Positions 16,547-26,609 of a stretch of 64,000 bases of DNA are shown piece by piece. The stretch covers positions 1 to 64,000 of the forward strand of contig CAKVFH010000004.1 in assembly GCA_934746515.1 (NCBI GenBank), in the 5' to 3' direction. A model generated the notes under the pieces. That model worked only from the letters and a program-made list of their open reading frames with translations, had not been told where the DNA came from and did not search any database. Numbering within the stretch: the stretch's first letter is position 1; every line of letters starts with the position of its first letter. This stretch comes from an uncultured Clostridia bacterium (GTDB lineage Bacteria; Bacillota; Clostridia; Christensenellales; UBA1242). The translations under genes were made by a program, and so were the position numbers.

Positions 16547-17494
16547 ATGAAAGAAAATAAAAGAAATTCAGGCATTTTAGCCAAGATTATTGTTTTGATT
16601 GCTGTTATTTTGGCCATCTTTGCAGGTGGTTATTTTTTTCTTGATAAATTGATTGTGCCAAAATATTTTAGCAAATACGGAATTTCTGGAATTGGTGACC
16701 TTGTCGATATGGTGACTTCGCTTTACAATAGTCCTAAAGAATCTAAAATGATAAAAAATGGCTACACACAAATCGACCTTACAAATGCAATCTCAAAGCT
16801 TCAGAAAGCTGGATATAAAATTGAAGACGATGGAACAATTAAAGAAGAAAATATGAATGAGTTTAAGGGTGATAAGCGACTTGAACTCACCGACCGAGAG
16901 TTTGCGGCTGTTTGTAATGAGTTTTTGGGAAACGGACTTCTTGAAGACTCACTTTCAAACTTAAACTATTTAAACATCACGAAACTCTCGCTTCTCGACC
17001 TTGTTGTTACTCCAGATCAAACAACTTTTGACGAAGAAACAGAAACCTACACAAAAGCCAATGTTGAATTTATCATTAAAATTGACACAACAAATTTGCG
17101 TGAGCAAATTGCCGAGCAAATGGAAACGCCAATTTATCTTTTGAAAATGATTATTCCTGACACAATGTATTTTGAAGTGAGTTATGACATTGATCTTTCA
17201 AAAGAAGAAAACCGAACAAATGGTTCGATTGCAATCAATGGCAGAACGGCAAAGAAAAGTGAAACACTCATCAACCTTTTGATTAGCTTTATCTTTAACC
17301 CAGAAGATGAAATGAATCTTGAAAAATTCACAAACGAGCTTGGAAATGTTGCTCTTGAAGGTATTGATTCTTTGGGCGACTTTAAGTTTGCTAAAATTGG
17401 AAAACAGTTCGGAGTTGTTGTAAATGAAAATGCAATACCTTCTGAACCTGAAACTCCAACACCTGAAACTCCAACACCTGAAACAGGTGCATAA
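16547..17494 (+). CDS. Membrane-anchored exported protein with PETPT tail
   Basis: The 315-residue protein has one N-terminal membrane helix (residues about 11-33), then an extracytoplasmic domain of about 265 residues rich in charged helices and beta strands. It ends in a low-complexity tail of repeated PETPT units encoded by a 15-base tandem repeat (about 17451-17485). I do not recognise the family. There is no Shine-Dalgarno sequence, and translation must depend on the coupled 35-residue peptide ORF 3 bases upstream. A hairpin terminator follows. Its surface location and small-peptide partner suggest an envelope function. Confidence 0.65.
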   Translation: MKENKRNSGILAKIIVLIAVILAIFAGGYFFLDKLIVPKYFSKYGISGIGDLVDMVTSLYNSPKESKMIKNGYTQIDLTNAISKLQKAGYKIEDDGTIKEENMNEFKGDKRLELTDREFAAVCNEFLGNGLLEDSLSNLNYLNITKLSLLDLVVTPDQTTFDEETETYTKANVEFIIKIDTTNLREQIAEQMETPIYLLKMIIPDTMYFEVSYDIDLSKEENRTNGSIAINGRTAKKSETLINLLISFIFNPEDEMNLEKFTNELGNVALEGIDSLGDFKFAKIGKQFGVVVNENAIPSEPETPTPETPTPETGA

Positions 17495-17506
17495 ATTATA
17501 AAAAAT

Positions 17507-17562
17507 AAAACATTCACTGTTTAATTTCTGCAATAAGCATGCAGAAAAGTGAATGTTTTTTT
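17507..17562. terminator. Terminator between convergent genes
   Basis: AAAACATTCACT (17507-17518) pairs with AGTGAATGTTTT (17548-17559). An inner 8-bp stem TTTCTGCA/TGCAGAAA makes a branched or long hairpin. Both flanking genes converge here. Confidence 0.75.
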
Positions 17563-17608
17563 ATTGGTATAAATTTAATTTTTTTAGATTTTTGAAAATA
17601 CCAGCCGA

Positions 17609-20215
17609 TTAGTTCTTGATGAGTAGTTTGCCAAGTTCAACAGCTGGAATTATCGCAATGCTGGTTAGTCCAACCCACAGCCATTCAATGAGATTTAGAG
17701 TTGTTAGTGAAAATAGTGCAGCAAGTGGTGGAATGAAATATACAGCCAAGATTAAACTGAAAAGCAACACGAAGCTAAAGTTAAAGAATTTGTTTTTAAA
17801 AATGTTGATTTTGAAAATGCTTCGCTCGGTCTTACAGTTTATGGCATGAATGATTTGCATCAAGCAGATTGTCATGAAAGACATCGTGCTGGCTGTTGCA
17901 TTGCCGTAGGTGTTCTTTGCAAAAACGAACATAACCAGAACCACAAGAGTTTGGATAAAGCCTTGATAGATAATGCTTGAGCCAGTCACACCTGACAAAA
18001 TGGATTTGCTTGAGTCGCGTGGCGGCTTGTTCATGATGTCTTTTTCAGCACCTTCCAGACCAAGTGCAAAAGCTGGGAGCGAATCGGTTACAAGGTTAAT
18101 GAATAAAATTTGAGTTGGCAACAAAAATACACTGTCATGGAGAAGCAGGGAAGTTACAAAAATTCCTAAAACTTCAACGATGTTTGTTGAAAGTAAAAAC
18201 AGAATGGTTTTTGTGATGTTTTGATAAATGGTTCTGCCTTGCTTTATCGAAGTGACGATTGTGGAATAGTTGTCGTCAGAAATGATAATGTCGGCAACTT
18301 CCTTTGTTACATCAGTTCCGGTGATGCCCATGCAAACACCAATGTTTGCATTTTTCACACTTGGCGCATCGTTTACACCATCACCAGTCATAGCAACAAC
18401 ATTTTTATTGGCTTTCAAGGCGGTCACAATTTTTAGTTTATGTTCTGGCGAAACTCTTGCGAACACCGAATAGTTATCAATAATTTTCGCAAGTTCTTTT
18501 GGTGAGATATTGTCAAAATCTTTTCCAGTCAAAACTTCTTTTTTGCTTTTTGAAATGCCCAGCATCTTTGCAATTGCAAAAGCGGTTGCTGGGTGGTCGC
18601 CTGTTATCATAATGGTTTTTATGCCTGCTTTTTTGTTTTGTTTTATAGCATCAAAAACTTCTTTTCTAGGTGGGTCAATAATTCCAACAAAGCCAACAAA
18701 AGTGAGATTGTTTTCGTCGCTGTTTTCGCTTGCGTCTTTGATTGCAAAGGCAATGACGCGTTCACCTTTTTCGCAGATTTCTTCATTTGAAAAAATGATT
18801 TTTTGTTTTAAATTTTCAGTTAAGTCTTGCTCGCTTTCTTCGTCAAAAAGAACCTTTGTGCATTTTGGAAGAATGTAATCTATTGCGCCTTTGACCATCA
18901 GCAATTTTTTGTTATCTTTTTTTACAATAATGCTCATCAATTTTTTGATTGAATTAAATTCGTTTTCATGAATGAGCTCATAGCTTTGCTTGATTTTGTC
19001 AAAGTCTATACCTTTGTCTTTAAGGAAGTTTACAATCGCAGTTTCGGTTGCATCACCACCGATTCCAGTCTTGAAATTTATGCTGTTGCAGGTGCTTGCA
19101 ATGTTTGAAAGAGTGATTGCTTTTTCATAAGAAAATGAATCTGTGTCCATGGTTTGATTTATTGTCACAATATGTTTTAGAGACATTTTGTTTTCGGTTA
19201 AGGTTCCAGTTTTGTCGGTGCAAATGATGTTGCAGCAACCAAGGGTTTCAACAGCACTCAACTTTTTTACGATCGCATTTTGTTTGGCAAGTCTTTGAAC
19301 ACCAAGCGCCATGATGATTGTGATGACCGCGGGCAAACTTTCAGGAATTGCGGCAACGGCAAGTGCAACTGATGTTAAAAGTGCTTGCATCAAAGTGATG
19401 TTTTTGTTTAAAAGAACCTGCACGATAAACACAACCACAACAATGCAAATTACAGAGATTGTGATGAATTTTCCAATTTTGTCAATGTTCTTTTCAAGTG
19501 GAGTTTTTTCTTTTTTTGAGCTGTTTAGAATTTTTGCAATCTTGCCAAACTCGGTGTTTTTTCCAACAGATGTCACAACTCCAGTGGCTTTGCCAGATTT
19601 AACCATTGTGCCTGCAAAACACATGTTTTCCTGTGACGAAATTTGCAGATTTTTATGGCGCAATTGTTTTGCATGCTTTTGAATATCGTGGCTTTCACCG
19701 GTCAGGGAACTTTCGTCACACTTAAAATTTATTGTTGAAATCAGTCTTATGTCAGCTGGAATGTAATCGCCGGCTTTAAGAGAAATTATATCGCCAACAA
19801 CCACATCATGAATCTTGATTTTTGTGAGTTTGCCGTTTCGGTAAACCTTTGCAAAAGGGACTGTCTTTTTCTGCAAAGCAAGAAGTGCGTTTTCAGCCTT
19901 TTGTTCTTGAATGACACCAACAATCGCGTTGATAATGACAATAACAAAAATAAGTATGCCTTCAAACAGATTTTCAATATCCTTATCAATAATGGCGGTG
20001 GCACACGAAATGATTGCAGAGACAATCAAGATTATAATCATGATATTTTTAAATTGCAGAAAAAATCGTTTTAAGAAACCGTCTTTTTTCTGTTTTTCTG
20101 GTTCGTTTGAGCCGAATTTGTCTCTGTTTATTTGCGCTTGATTGTCAGTTAAACCATCGCTAGACGAGTCAAGCTCATTCAATATTTCAGATATATCTTT
20201 ATTATAAAAAGCCAA
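17609..20215 (-). CDS. Cation-transporting P-type ATPase, Ca2+-type
   Basis: This 868-residue P2-type ATPase has ten membrane helices in the usual layout. Signatures are the actuator-domain SLTGES, the phosphorylation site DKTGTLT, the nucleotide-domain KGA and the hinge TGDGVNDAP. The helix-4 ion-binding motif reads PESLP, a variant of the PEGLP of SERCA/PMCA-like Ca2+ pumps that keeps the glutamate. A four-helix cation-ATPase C-terminal domain is present. It most likely exports Ca2+. The start is TTG, chosen because AAGGAG lies 7 nt before it. A second related pump lies at 44920-47538. Confidence 0.9.
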   Translation of the reverse strand: MAFYNKDISEILNELDSSSDGLTDNQAQINRDKFGSNEPEKQKKDGFLKRFFLQFKNIMIIILIVSAIISCATAIIDKDIENLFEGILIFVIVIINAIVGVIQEQKAENALLALQKKTVPFAKVYRNGKLTKIKIHDVVVGDIISLKAGDYIPADIRLISTINFKCDESSLTGESHDIQKHAKQLRHKNLQISSQENMCFAGTMVKSGKATGVVTSVGKNTEFGKIAKILNSSKKEKTPLEKNIDKIGKFITISVICIVVVVFIVQVLLNKNITLMQALLTSVALAVAAIPESLPAVITIIMALGVQRLAKQNAIVKKLSAVETLGCCNIICTDKTGTLTENKMSLKHIVTINQTMDTDSFSYEKAITLSNIASTCNSINFKTGIGGDATETAIVNFLKDKGIDFDKIKQSYELIHENEFNSIKKLMSIIVKKDNKKLLMVKGAIDYILPKCTKVLFDEESEQDLTENLKQKIIFSNEEICEKGERVIAFAIKDASENSDENNLTFVGFVGIIDPPRKEVFDAIKQNKKAGIKTIMITGDHPATAFAIAKMLGISKSKKEVLTGKDFDNISPKELAKIIDNYSVFARVSPEHKLKIVTALKANKNVVAMTGDGVNDAPSVKNANIGVCMGITGTDVTKEVADIIISDDNYSTIVTSIKQGRTIYQNITKTILFLLSTNIVEVLGIFVTSLLLHDSVFLLPTQILFINLVTDSLPAFALGLEGAEKDIMNKPPRDSSKSILSGVTGSSIIYQGFIQTLVVLVMFVFAKNTYGNATASTMSFMTICLMQIIHAINCKTERSIFKINIFKNKFFNFSFVLLFSLILAVYFIPPLAALFSLTTLNLIEWLWVGLTSIAIIPAVELGKLLIKN

Positions 20216-20262
20216 AATAAAACTCCTTTTTCGCTAATAAAGATATATTATCTAAAATCAAA

Positions 20263-20288
20263 AAAAATGCAGATCGCTCCGCATTTTT
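20263..20288 (-). terminator. Terminator after radC
   Basis: AAAAATGC and GCATTTTT form a short stem around a 10-base loop, with T-runs on both sides. Confidence 0.55.
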
Positions 20289-20352
20289 GTTTTGTTAAGT
20301 TTTATTTGCTTGCCGTGTGTGGTTTTAAAATTTTGGCAATTTTTATTGTTTG

Positions 20353-21261
20353 TTATAATTCAACTGGTGCACCAGTTTCGTCGATCATTGATTTTTCATA
20401 ACCTTCAGGTTGTTCTGAAATAAACATTTTGTTTACATCGGAAATTTGAATGGTTTTTGCAGCCTTTTCTTTAAGCCTTGCCATTATGCCTTGTTCATAA
20501 AGAGAGATTGTTTTGTCTGTGCCAACAATGATATGGTCGATAAGTTCAATATTGTTTAATATACAACTGCAAAGGAGAGAATAGGTAAATCTGCAATCTT
20601 GGTTAGACATAACAGCTCTGCCATGTGGATGATTGTGTGCAACAATCATGCGGTTGCAATTTGTTTCAAGTGACTTTTCGGTTATGTTTCTGATTTCAAC
20701 ATTAACTTCGCTTGTTGAACCAGAGTTAATCAGAAAAGATTTTTTAACTCTGTTTGACTTGGTTAAACAGAAAACATAAAACTGCTCAACAGCAACATGC
20801 TTGAAATATTTTGAAGCATATTCTTTTGCTTTTGCAGAACTTGTGACGGCATCTTCTTCATCTGGTCTACCACAATAGTTTATCATTGAACCGAAAAATT
20901 TTATAAGTGTTGCGGTATTTTCTTTGATACCATCAACCTTAATAAGTTCGTTGTAACTTGCCGATAGAACACTTGCAAGCGAACCAAATTCATTTAATAG
21001 TTCGTGTGCCAGCGGATTTGTGTCTTTTTGTGGAAGTGCATAAAACAAAAGCATTTCAAGTTTTTGAATATCTGTCAAACCGTCTATGCCATTTTCAACG
21101 AATTGCGATTTAAGCCTTAATCTGTGATTTTTGTGAACATTTGTCTTTTGTTTTTCTGTTTGTTTTGGTTCTGCGGTTCCCTTTTCTGCGCTAATTTTAT
21201 ATACTTTCGATTTTCCAGAAATATTTTCTTCAGTTTTTGTTCCAGTTATTCTCAATTCCAT
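20353..21261 (-). CDS. radC: RadC-family JAB-domain protein
   Basis: The 302-residue protein has a helix-hairpin-helix region (LIKVDGIKENTATLI) followed by a JAMM metalloprotease-like domain with the metal motif HNHPHGRAVMSNQD. RadC proteins are widespread, and their role in DNA repair is not established. It is longer than the usual 220-230 residues. The first 65-70 residues are an extra polar extension before LRLKSQFVENG, where the normal family begins. I start at MELRITG, which has AAGGA 7 nt upstream. Single gene with its own terminator. Confidence 0.9.
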   Translation of the reverse strand: MELRITGTKTEENISGKSKVYKISAEKGTAEPKQTEKQKTNVHKNHRLRLKSQFVENGIDGLTDIQKLEMLLFYALPQKDTNPLAHELLNEFGSLASVLSASYNELIKVDGIKENTATLIKFFGSMINYCGRPDEEDAVTSSAKAKEYASKYFKHVAVEQFYVFCLTKSNRVKKSFLINSGSTSEVNVEIRNITEKSLETNCNRMIVAHNHPHGRAVMSNQDCRFTYSLLCSCILNNIELIDHIIVGTDKTISLYEQGIMARLKEKAAKTIQISDVNKMFISEQPEGYEKSMIDETGAPVEL

Positions 21262-21417
21262 AAATAATCCTTGATTTTGGTACAATTTTTATGTTATATA
21301 ACATAGTATAATCACAATGGATTATAAAATCTATCAATTTAATTTCTTTTTTTAAAACTTATTGCATATTTTAAAAAATGCAACTATAATTGCTTAGGTT
21401 AAATAAAGGAGAAAAAC

Positions 21418-23178
21418 ATGTTTAAACTGCTTAAATTTTTGAAAAAAACAGAATACTTGCTTATTTTGTTCATTGTTGGTTTGATTGTGTGCAATGTGTG
21501 GCTTGAACTTAAGATTTTTGACTACATGCGCGAAATTACAACAATAATAGCAAGCTCAAATGTCGATATCAATAAAATTTGGATCAATGGTGGTTTCATG
21601 ATCGCTTGTGCAATTGGCAGTGCAATTGGTGCGGTTATTGTAAACTTTTTTGTCACCAGACTTTCAGCAAAACTTGGCGAAAGAATCAGGTCTGCTGTTT
21701 ATGACAAAGTTATGAGTTTTTCAACAGCTGAAGTAAAGCACTATTCAACTGCAAGTTTGATTACAAGGTCAACAAACGATGTTACTCAAGTTCAAAATCT
21801 ATTTTCAATGGGCATTAGAATGATTGTTCGTGCACCAGTTATGGCCGTTATGGCGCTTTGCAAAATCGTTTCATCAGACATTTCTTGGACAATTGCAACT
21901 GTTTGCGCCGTTGTGTTCCTTGTTTTGATGATTTTGATTATTGTTGTTGTGGCTGTTCCAAAGTTTAGAAAAATTCAAACTCTCACTGATAATCTCAACC
22001 GCGTTACTCGTGAAGGTCTCACCGGAACAAGAGTTGTTCGTGCTTTCAATGCAGAAGATTATCAAGAAAAGAAGTTTGAAAAAGTGAACAAAGACATGAC
22101 CGACAATGATTTGTTTATCAATGTTTCAATGTCGCTTATGGATCCTGTTATGGCGCTCATCATGAATGGTTTGCCACTTTCAATTTACATTATTGGTGCG
22201 TCACTTATCTATAACTCACAAAATCTTATGGACAAAATCACATTGTTTGCCAACATGACAACATTCAGTGGTTATGCAATTCAAGTTATCATGAGTTTTG
22301 TTATGTTGATTGCAATTTTTATCATGTTCCCAAGAGCTCAAGTTTCTGCAACTCGTATCAATGAAGTGCTTAACACCAAAAACTCAATTATTGAAGGTGA
22401 CGGGACAAGCGAGCCTATCAAAACTGGTGAAGTTCAATTTGTTAATGTTGGTTTTAAATATCCTGATGCAGAAGATTATGTTTTGCATGACATTAGCTTC
22501 AAAGCTGAAAAAGGACAAACAATTGCGTTTATTGGCTCAACCGGAAGCGGAAAGAGCACACTTATCAATCTTGTGCCAAGGCTTTATGATGCGACTGAAG
22601 GACAAGTTATTGTTGACGGCGTGAATGTTAAAGATTACACACAAGAACAGCTTAATGATAAAATTGGCTACATTTCACAAAAGGCAGTTTTGTTTAATGG
22701 AAGCGTTAAAGAAAATATTTCGCTCGGTGAAAAGAATGGCTTGAAACCAAGTGATGAAGAAATCGCAAAAGCCATTGATGTTTCGCAATCAAACTTTGTT
22801 TATGATCTTGCTGGCGGACTTGACGCAACAATTGACCAAGGTGGAAAAAATGTTTCCGGCGGCCAAAAGCAAAGAATTTCAATCGCAAGAGCAATTGCAA
22901 GAAACCCTGAAATTTTGATTTTTGATGATAGTTTTTCAGCGCTTGATTACAAAACTGACAAAATGCTTCGTGGGGCGATAAAAGAGAAACTTTCAGATGT
23001 TACTTGTTTGATTGTTGCGCAAAGAATTGGAACAATAAAAAATGCCGACAAGATTATTGTGCTTGACGAAGGAAGAATTGTTGGTGAAGGCACTCATGAT
23101 GAACTCATGAAAAACTGCCCAGTTTATAAAGAAATTGCGCTTTCACAACTTTCAAAGGAGGAACTTAAAAATGCCTAA
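21418..23178 (+). CDS. Heterodimeric ABC exporter, subunit with degenerate ATP site
   Basis: The 586-residue half-transporter has six membrane helices (residues 15-310) and an ATPase domain with Walker A GSTGSGKST, signature VSGGQKQR and Walker B ending LIFDDS. The residue after Walker B Asp is D where the catalytic E is normal. This is the mark of the degenerate half of heterodimeric exporters such as TM287/288 and LmrCD. The downstream gene supplies the canonical half and overlaps by 8 bases, so the two are translated together. Substrate is unknown: multidrug, peptide or lipid. The start follows AAAGGAG. Confidence 0.92.
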   Translation: MFKLLKFLKKTEYLLILFIVGLIVCNVWLELKIFDYMREITTIIASSNVDINKIWINGGFMIACAIGSAIGAVIVNFFVTRLSAKLGERIRSAVYDKVMSFSTAEVKHYSTASLITRSTNDVTQVQNLFSMGIRMIVRAPVMAVMALCKIVSSDISWTIATVCAVVFLVLMILIIVVVAVPKFRKIQTLTDNLNRVTREGLTGTRVVRAFNAEDYQEKKFEKVNKDMTDNDLFINVSMSLMDPVMALIMNGLPLSIYIIGASLIYNSQNLMDKITLFANMTTFSGYAIQVIMSFVMLIAIFIMFPRAQVSATRINEVLNTKNSIIEGDGTSEPIKTGEVQFVNVGFKYPDAEDYVLHDISFKAEKGQTIAFIGSTGSGKSTLINLVPRLYDATEGQVIVDGVNVKDYTQEQLNDKIGYISQKAVLFNGSVKENISLGEKNGLKPSDEEIAKAIDVSQSNFVYDLAGGLDATIDQGGKNVSGGQKQRISIARAIARNPEILIFDDSFSALDYKTDKMLRGAIKEKLSDVTCLIVAQRIGTIKNADKIIVLDEGRIVGEGTHDELMKNCPVYKEIALSQLSKEELKNA

Positions 23179-24979
23179 AATGCAACCTAAGGGAGCTCCA
23201 CAAAAAGCAAAAGATATGAAAAAGTCTTTTGCAAGACTCTTTAAATATTTAAAAACTTTCATGCCAATGATTATTGTTTCAACAATCTTGATTATTGCAA
23301 GCACTGTCATCAGACTTGTTGGACCAAACAAAATTGGCGATTTGACAAATATTATTTCTGATTCACTTGTAAAAGGCGTGCCTTTCACAATGACTGATAT
23401 TTGGAAAATTGGAACACTTTTGATTTGCTTGTATATTTTTGGCGCGGTGTTCACCTATATTGCTAACTACTTGATTGGTAGAGTTTGCTTTGTTATGAGC
23501 AAAAATCTTCGTAGCGATATTCAAAAGAAAATCAACAAACTTCCACTAAAATATATTGACAAAGTTCCTTATGGTGATGTTTTGTCAGTTGTTACAAACG
23601 ACATTGACACCATTGGACAAACTCTTATGAACAGTGTTTCAAGCTTGGTTGGTGCAATTGTTTTGTTTATCGGTTCGCTTATCATGATGTTTGTTACAAA
23701 CTGGATTTTGGCGCTTTGTGCTATTGGTTCAACCATAATTGGTTTTGGACTTATGTCAATCATAATCAAAAAATCACAAAAATATTTTGTTGAGCAACAG
23801 GTTAAACTTGCTGAACTTGACGGCGTTATTGAAGAAGTTTATTCTGGACAAACTGTTATTGGCACCTACAATGCAAAAGATGAAACAAAAAATAAATTCG
23901 AAAATGTAAATAAAAAACTTTACACAACAGGTTGGAAATCACAATTTTTGTCAGGCATTATGCACCCACTTATGGCGTTTGTTGGAAACCTTGGCTATGT
24001 TGTAGTTTGTGTTATTGGTGCAATTTTGTTTGCAAAAGGCAAGATTAGCTTTGGTGTAATCACATCGTTTATGATTTATATCCGTTTGTTTACAAATCCA
24101 CTTTCACAAATCGCGCAAGCCATGACAAGTGTGCAAACCGCCGCTGCTGCAAGTGAAAGAGTGTTTGATTTCTTGGAAGAAAAAGAACTTTCTGATGAGT
24201 CAAACAAAAATGTTACTATCCCTGAAAAAATTAAAGGCGATGTTGAAATCAGCCACATTAAATTTGGATACAGCAAAAACAAAGAAATTATCCATGATTT
24301 TTCAGTTGATATAAAGGCAGGGCAAAAAGTTGCAATCGTTGGCCCAACTGGCGCTGGAAAAACAACAATCGTAAATCTTTTGATGAGATTCTATGAACCA
24401 AATTCTGGTGATATTAAAATTGACGGAATTTCAATTTATGACATGAGAAGAGATCAGCTTCGAGATATTTTCTCAATGGTTTTGCAAGACACTTGGCTTT
24501 TTGAAGGCACAATCAGAGAAAATCTTGTTTACAACAAAGAAAATGTTTCTGAAGAAATGCTTGACGCAGCTTGCAAGGCTTGCGGACTTGAACACTTCAT
24601 CAAAACTCTTTCAAATGGCTACGACACAGTGCTCTCTGACGAAACAAATGTTTCGGTCGGTCAAAAGCAACTTTTGACAATCGCAAGGGCAATGATTCAA
24701 AACACTCCAATGCTCATTTTGGACGAAGCAACATCAAATGTTGACACCAGAACCGAAGAGACAATTCAAAAGGCAATGGACAAACTCACGCAAAACAGAA
24801 CAAGTTTTGTTATTGCTCACAGACTTTCAACAATCAAAAATGCAGATATTATTTTGGTTTTGAAAGACGGCGATGTTGTTGAGTCTGGCAACCATAAAGA
24901 ACTTATCAAGAAAGGCGGATTTTATGCCGACCTTTATAACAGCCAGTTCTCACTTGAAGGCTGCGACCTTATTGACTAA
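23171..24979 (+). CDS. Heterodimeric ABC exporter, catalytic subunit
   Basis: This 602-residue half-transporter pairs with the upstream gene. After a basic N-terminus (residues 1-30) come six membrane helices (35-330) and an ATPase domain with GPTGAGKTT, a signature reading VSVGQKQ in place of LSGGQ, and Walker B LILDEATS with the catalytic Glu. The altered signature contacts the partner's ATP site, as expected in asymmetric pairs. I start at MPKMQPKG, where AAAGGAGG lies 9 nt before the ATG, within the end of the upstream gene. Confidence 0.92.
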   Translation: MPKMQPKGAPQKAKDMKKSFARLFKYLKTFMPMIIVSTILIIASTVIRLVGPNKIGDLTNIISDSLVKGVPFTMTDIWKIGTLLICLYIFGAVFTYIANYLIGRVCFVMSKNLRSDIQKKINKLPLKYIDKVPYGDVLSVVTNDIDTIGQTLMNSVSSLVGAIVLFIGSLIMMFVTNWILALCAIGSTIIGFGLMSIIIKKSQKYFVEQQVKLAELDGVIEEVYSGQTVIGTYNAKDETKNKFENVNKKLYTTGWKSQFLSGIMHPLMAFVGNLGYVVVCVIGAILFAKGKISFGVITSFMIYIRLFTNPLSQIAQAMTSVQTAAAASERVFDFLEEKELSDESNKNVTIPEKIKGDVEISHIKFGYSKNKEIIHDFSVDIKAGQKVAIVGPTGAGKTTIVNLLMRFYEPNSGDIKIDGISIYDMRRDQLRDIFSMVLQDTWLFEGTIRENLVYNKENVSEEMLDAACKACGLEHFIKTLSNGYDTVLSDETNVSVGQKQLLTIARAMIQNTPMLILDEATSNVDTRTEETIQKAMDKLTQNRTSFVIAHRLSTIKNADIILVLKDGDVVESGNHKELIKKGGFYADLYNSQFSLEGCDLID

Positions 24980-25050
24980 TTGTAGAATTAAAAAATTTAA
25001 AACTTAACATTTTAATATTTTGAAGAAAAAGGTCAAAAGAATAATGCTAT

Positions 25051-25082
25051 AAAAAAACTCGTGTAATTTTCACGAGTTTTTT
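25051..25082. terminator. Bidirectional terminator
   Basis: AAAAAAACTCGTG pairs with CACGAGTTTTTTT around a 7-base loop. It ends the ABC operon and the convergent gene at 25081-26496, whose stop codon touches it. Confidence 0.85.
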
Positions 25083-26496
25083 ACTTGATTACCGAAAGTA
25101 GATTTTCTAGTTTATTATCGGTATTAACATTATTAGTTTTAATTTTATCAACAATTTTTTTATATTGTTTAGCTTTTTCAGTTTCACCTAAAAAATTATA
25201 GAAAATTGCAATCATTGCATTGGCTTTGTATTTGTCATTGTTGGTTTTAAAAATATTGATGTTATGAGTTAGTCTTTCAACATTATCATTTATAGTTTTG
25301 ATTGTCATTTTCTTTGCAAAGTCTCTTTTATTATTTTCTGGATTTAAAATAATATTATTGTCGCTGTCTAAAATTATATCATCACATTTGATAACATCAT
25401 AGGTTGTGTCGAGATTATGTTTGACATCTTGACCGAGTTTCAATAGCTCTTCTTTTTTATCGCGAGTTGAACAACCCGATATGGTTATAATATCGTTTTT
25501 CCAAATATGTTTTCCTGTCCAGCCACGCTCAAACAGAACATTTATCATTCTTATGCAATTATAATCATAGTCTTCAAAAAAGCTTTCTGGAAACAGCTCT
25601 TTCCAAGAAACTTCTTCGCCAGTTCGCCATTTTATAAATTTTGCATCTAGTTGATTAACGATTTCTTTGACGATTGGAATTAGAGTGTTCTTGCAGAATT
25701 CATCTCTTGCTTTTTGTTTTTCTGGTGTGTTGTTATTTTTAAACTGGGTTGTTAGCTGATTTTCTTTTTTTAATGCTTTAATCAGTTCTGCATAGTTTCT
25801 AAAATCAATCAATTCATTATTATTGGTTGCGACATTCTTGTTTTGTGATTTATTTTTTAAAGTCTTAAGTTGTTGCTTTAAAATTTTTTTGATGTTGGCA
25901 TTTTCAAAATCTTTAATGATGAAGCTGTCTTGAATTCCGAAAGCACTTCCGCTAACAAGTATGTTTAGAGTATTTATATTTGCGTTGGTTAATCCGGAAA
26001 TGACTGAATGATTTTCATATTTAAAATTTGGAAAATTTAACAATGTTTTAAAGTTTTTTGCGTATTTTTTCGCGGAGATTTTAATGTTTTTGACGAGCTG
26101 GTTGAGTGGATAATAAACAGGTGGGGCATTGTCCTTTATCCATTGAGCCCATAACAAATAAAACTCTATGGTTTTGCTATCAATTTCAAGACCCAGCTTG
26201 AAAGAATATAAAAATTTGCCGTCAATAAACTTAACAAGTTTGCAATTTTTAGGAATGAGTTTGTCTTGTATGAATCTGACAAAATCAATGTCTTTCTTTA
26301 TGGATTCTTGAATCTCTTTAATTGCTTCATCATTATCTTTTTGATAAAAAACTTTAAAAGAAACTTCAATTTGATTATCAAGTGTTCCGTACACGAGATT
26401 GTATCCATAGTCGCCTTTTTCATAGCCCTTGACTGAAAATCCGGCTATTTTGATTTTTTCCATTTGTTGCTGTAAGCTTTTTATTGTTTGTGCCAT
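25081..26496 (-). CDS. Hypothetical cytoplasmic protein
   Basis: A 471-residue protein, unrecognised. It has no signal peptide or membrane helix. The N-terminal 150 residues are mixed alpha/beta. A lysine/asparagine-rich linker at about 210-270 looks disordered. The last 60 residues resemble a helix-turn-helix repeat of the TPR type (AMIAIFYNFLGETEKAKQYKKI). A central segment holds W-K-E-L-F-P-E-S and RMINVLFERGWTGKHIW. The ATG follows GGGGGGC, so translation start is clear. It is a single gene with its own terminator. Confidence 0.6.
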   Translation of the reverse strand: MAQTIKSLQQQMEKIKIAGFSVKGYEKGDYGYNLVYGTLDNQIEVSFKVFYQKDNDEAIKEIQESIKKDIDFVRFIQDKLIPKNCKLVKFIDGKFLYSFKLGLEIDSKTIEFYLLWAQWIKDNAPPVYYPLNQLVKNIKISAKKYAKNFKTLLNFPNFKYENHSVISGLTNANINTLNILVSGSAFGIQDSFIIKDFENANIKKILKQQLKTLKNKSQNKNVATNNNELIDFRNYAELIKALKKENQLTTQFKNNNTPEKQKARDEFCKNTLIPIVKEIVNQLDAKFIKWRTGEEVSWKELFPESFFEDYDYNCIRMINVLFERGWTGKHIWKNDIITISGCSTRDKKEELLKLGQDVKHNLDTTYDVIKCDDIILDSDNNIILNPENNKRDFAKKMTIKTINDNVERLTHNINIFKTNNDKYKANAMIAIFYNFLGETEKAKQYKKIVDKIKTNNVNTDNKLENLLSVIK

Positions 26497-26574
26497 TTTG
26501 CCCCCCTATATAAACATTATAACATAAAAAAAATTTAGCACAAAATTTAACAGGAATAAATGTAATATTTTTAG

Positions 26575-26603
26575 TTGATTAAAATTCAAAAAAAATATAA
26601 AAT
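26575..26603 (+). promoter_or_regulatory. Promoter of the zinc-ribbon protein gene, leaderless
   Basis: TTGATT (26575-26580), exactly 17 nt, TAAAAT (26598-26603), then 6 nt to the ATG at 26610. The predicted +1 is the start codon itself. No ribosome site is present. Confidence 0.55.
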
Positions 26604-26609
26604 AAATGT

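Noticed and set aside
17451..17485. Short tandem repeat as a possible CRISPR or VNTR element
   Set aside because: It is two to three copies of a 15-base unit inside a coding frame, giving a PETPT tail; there are no spacers.
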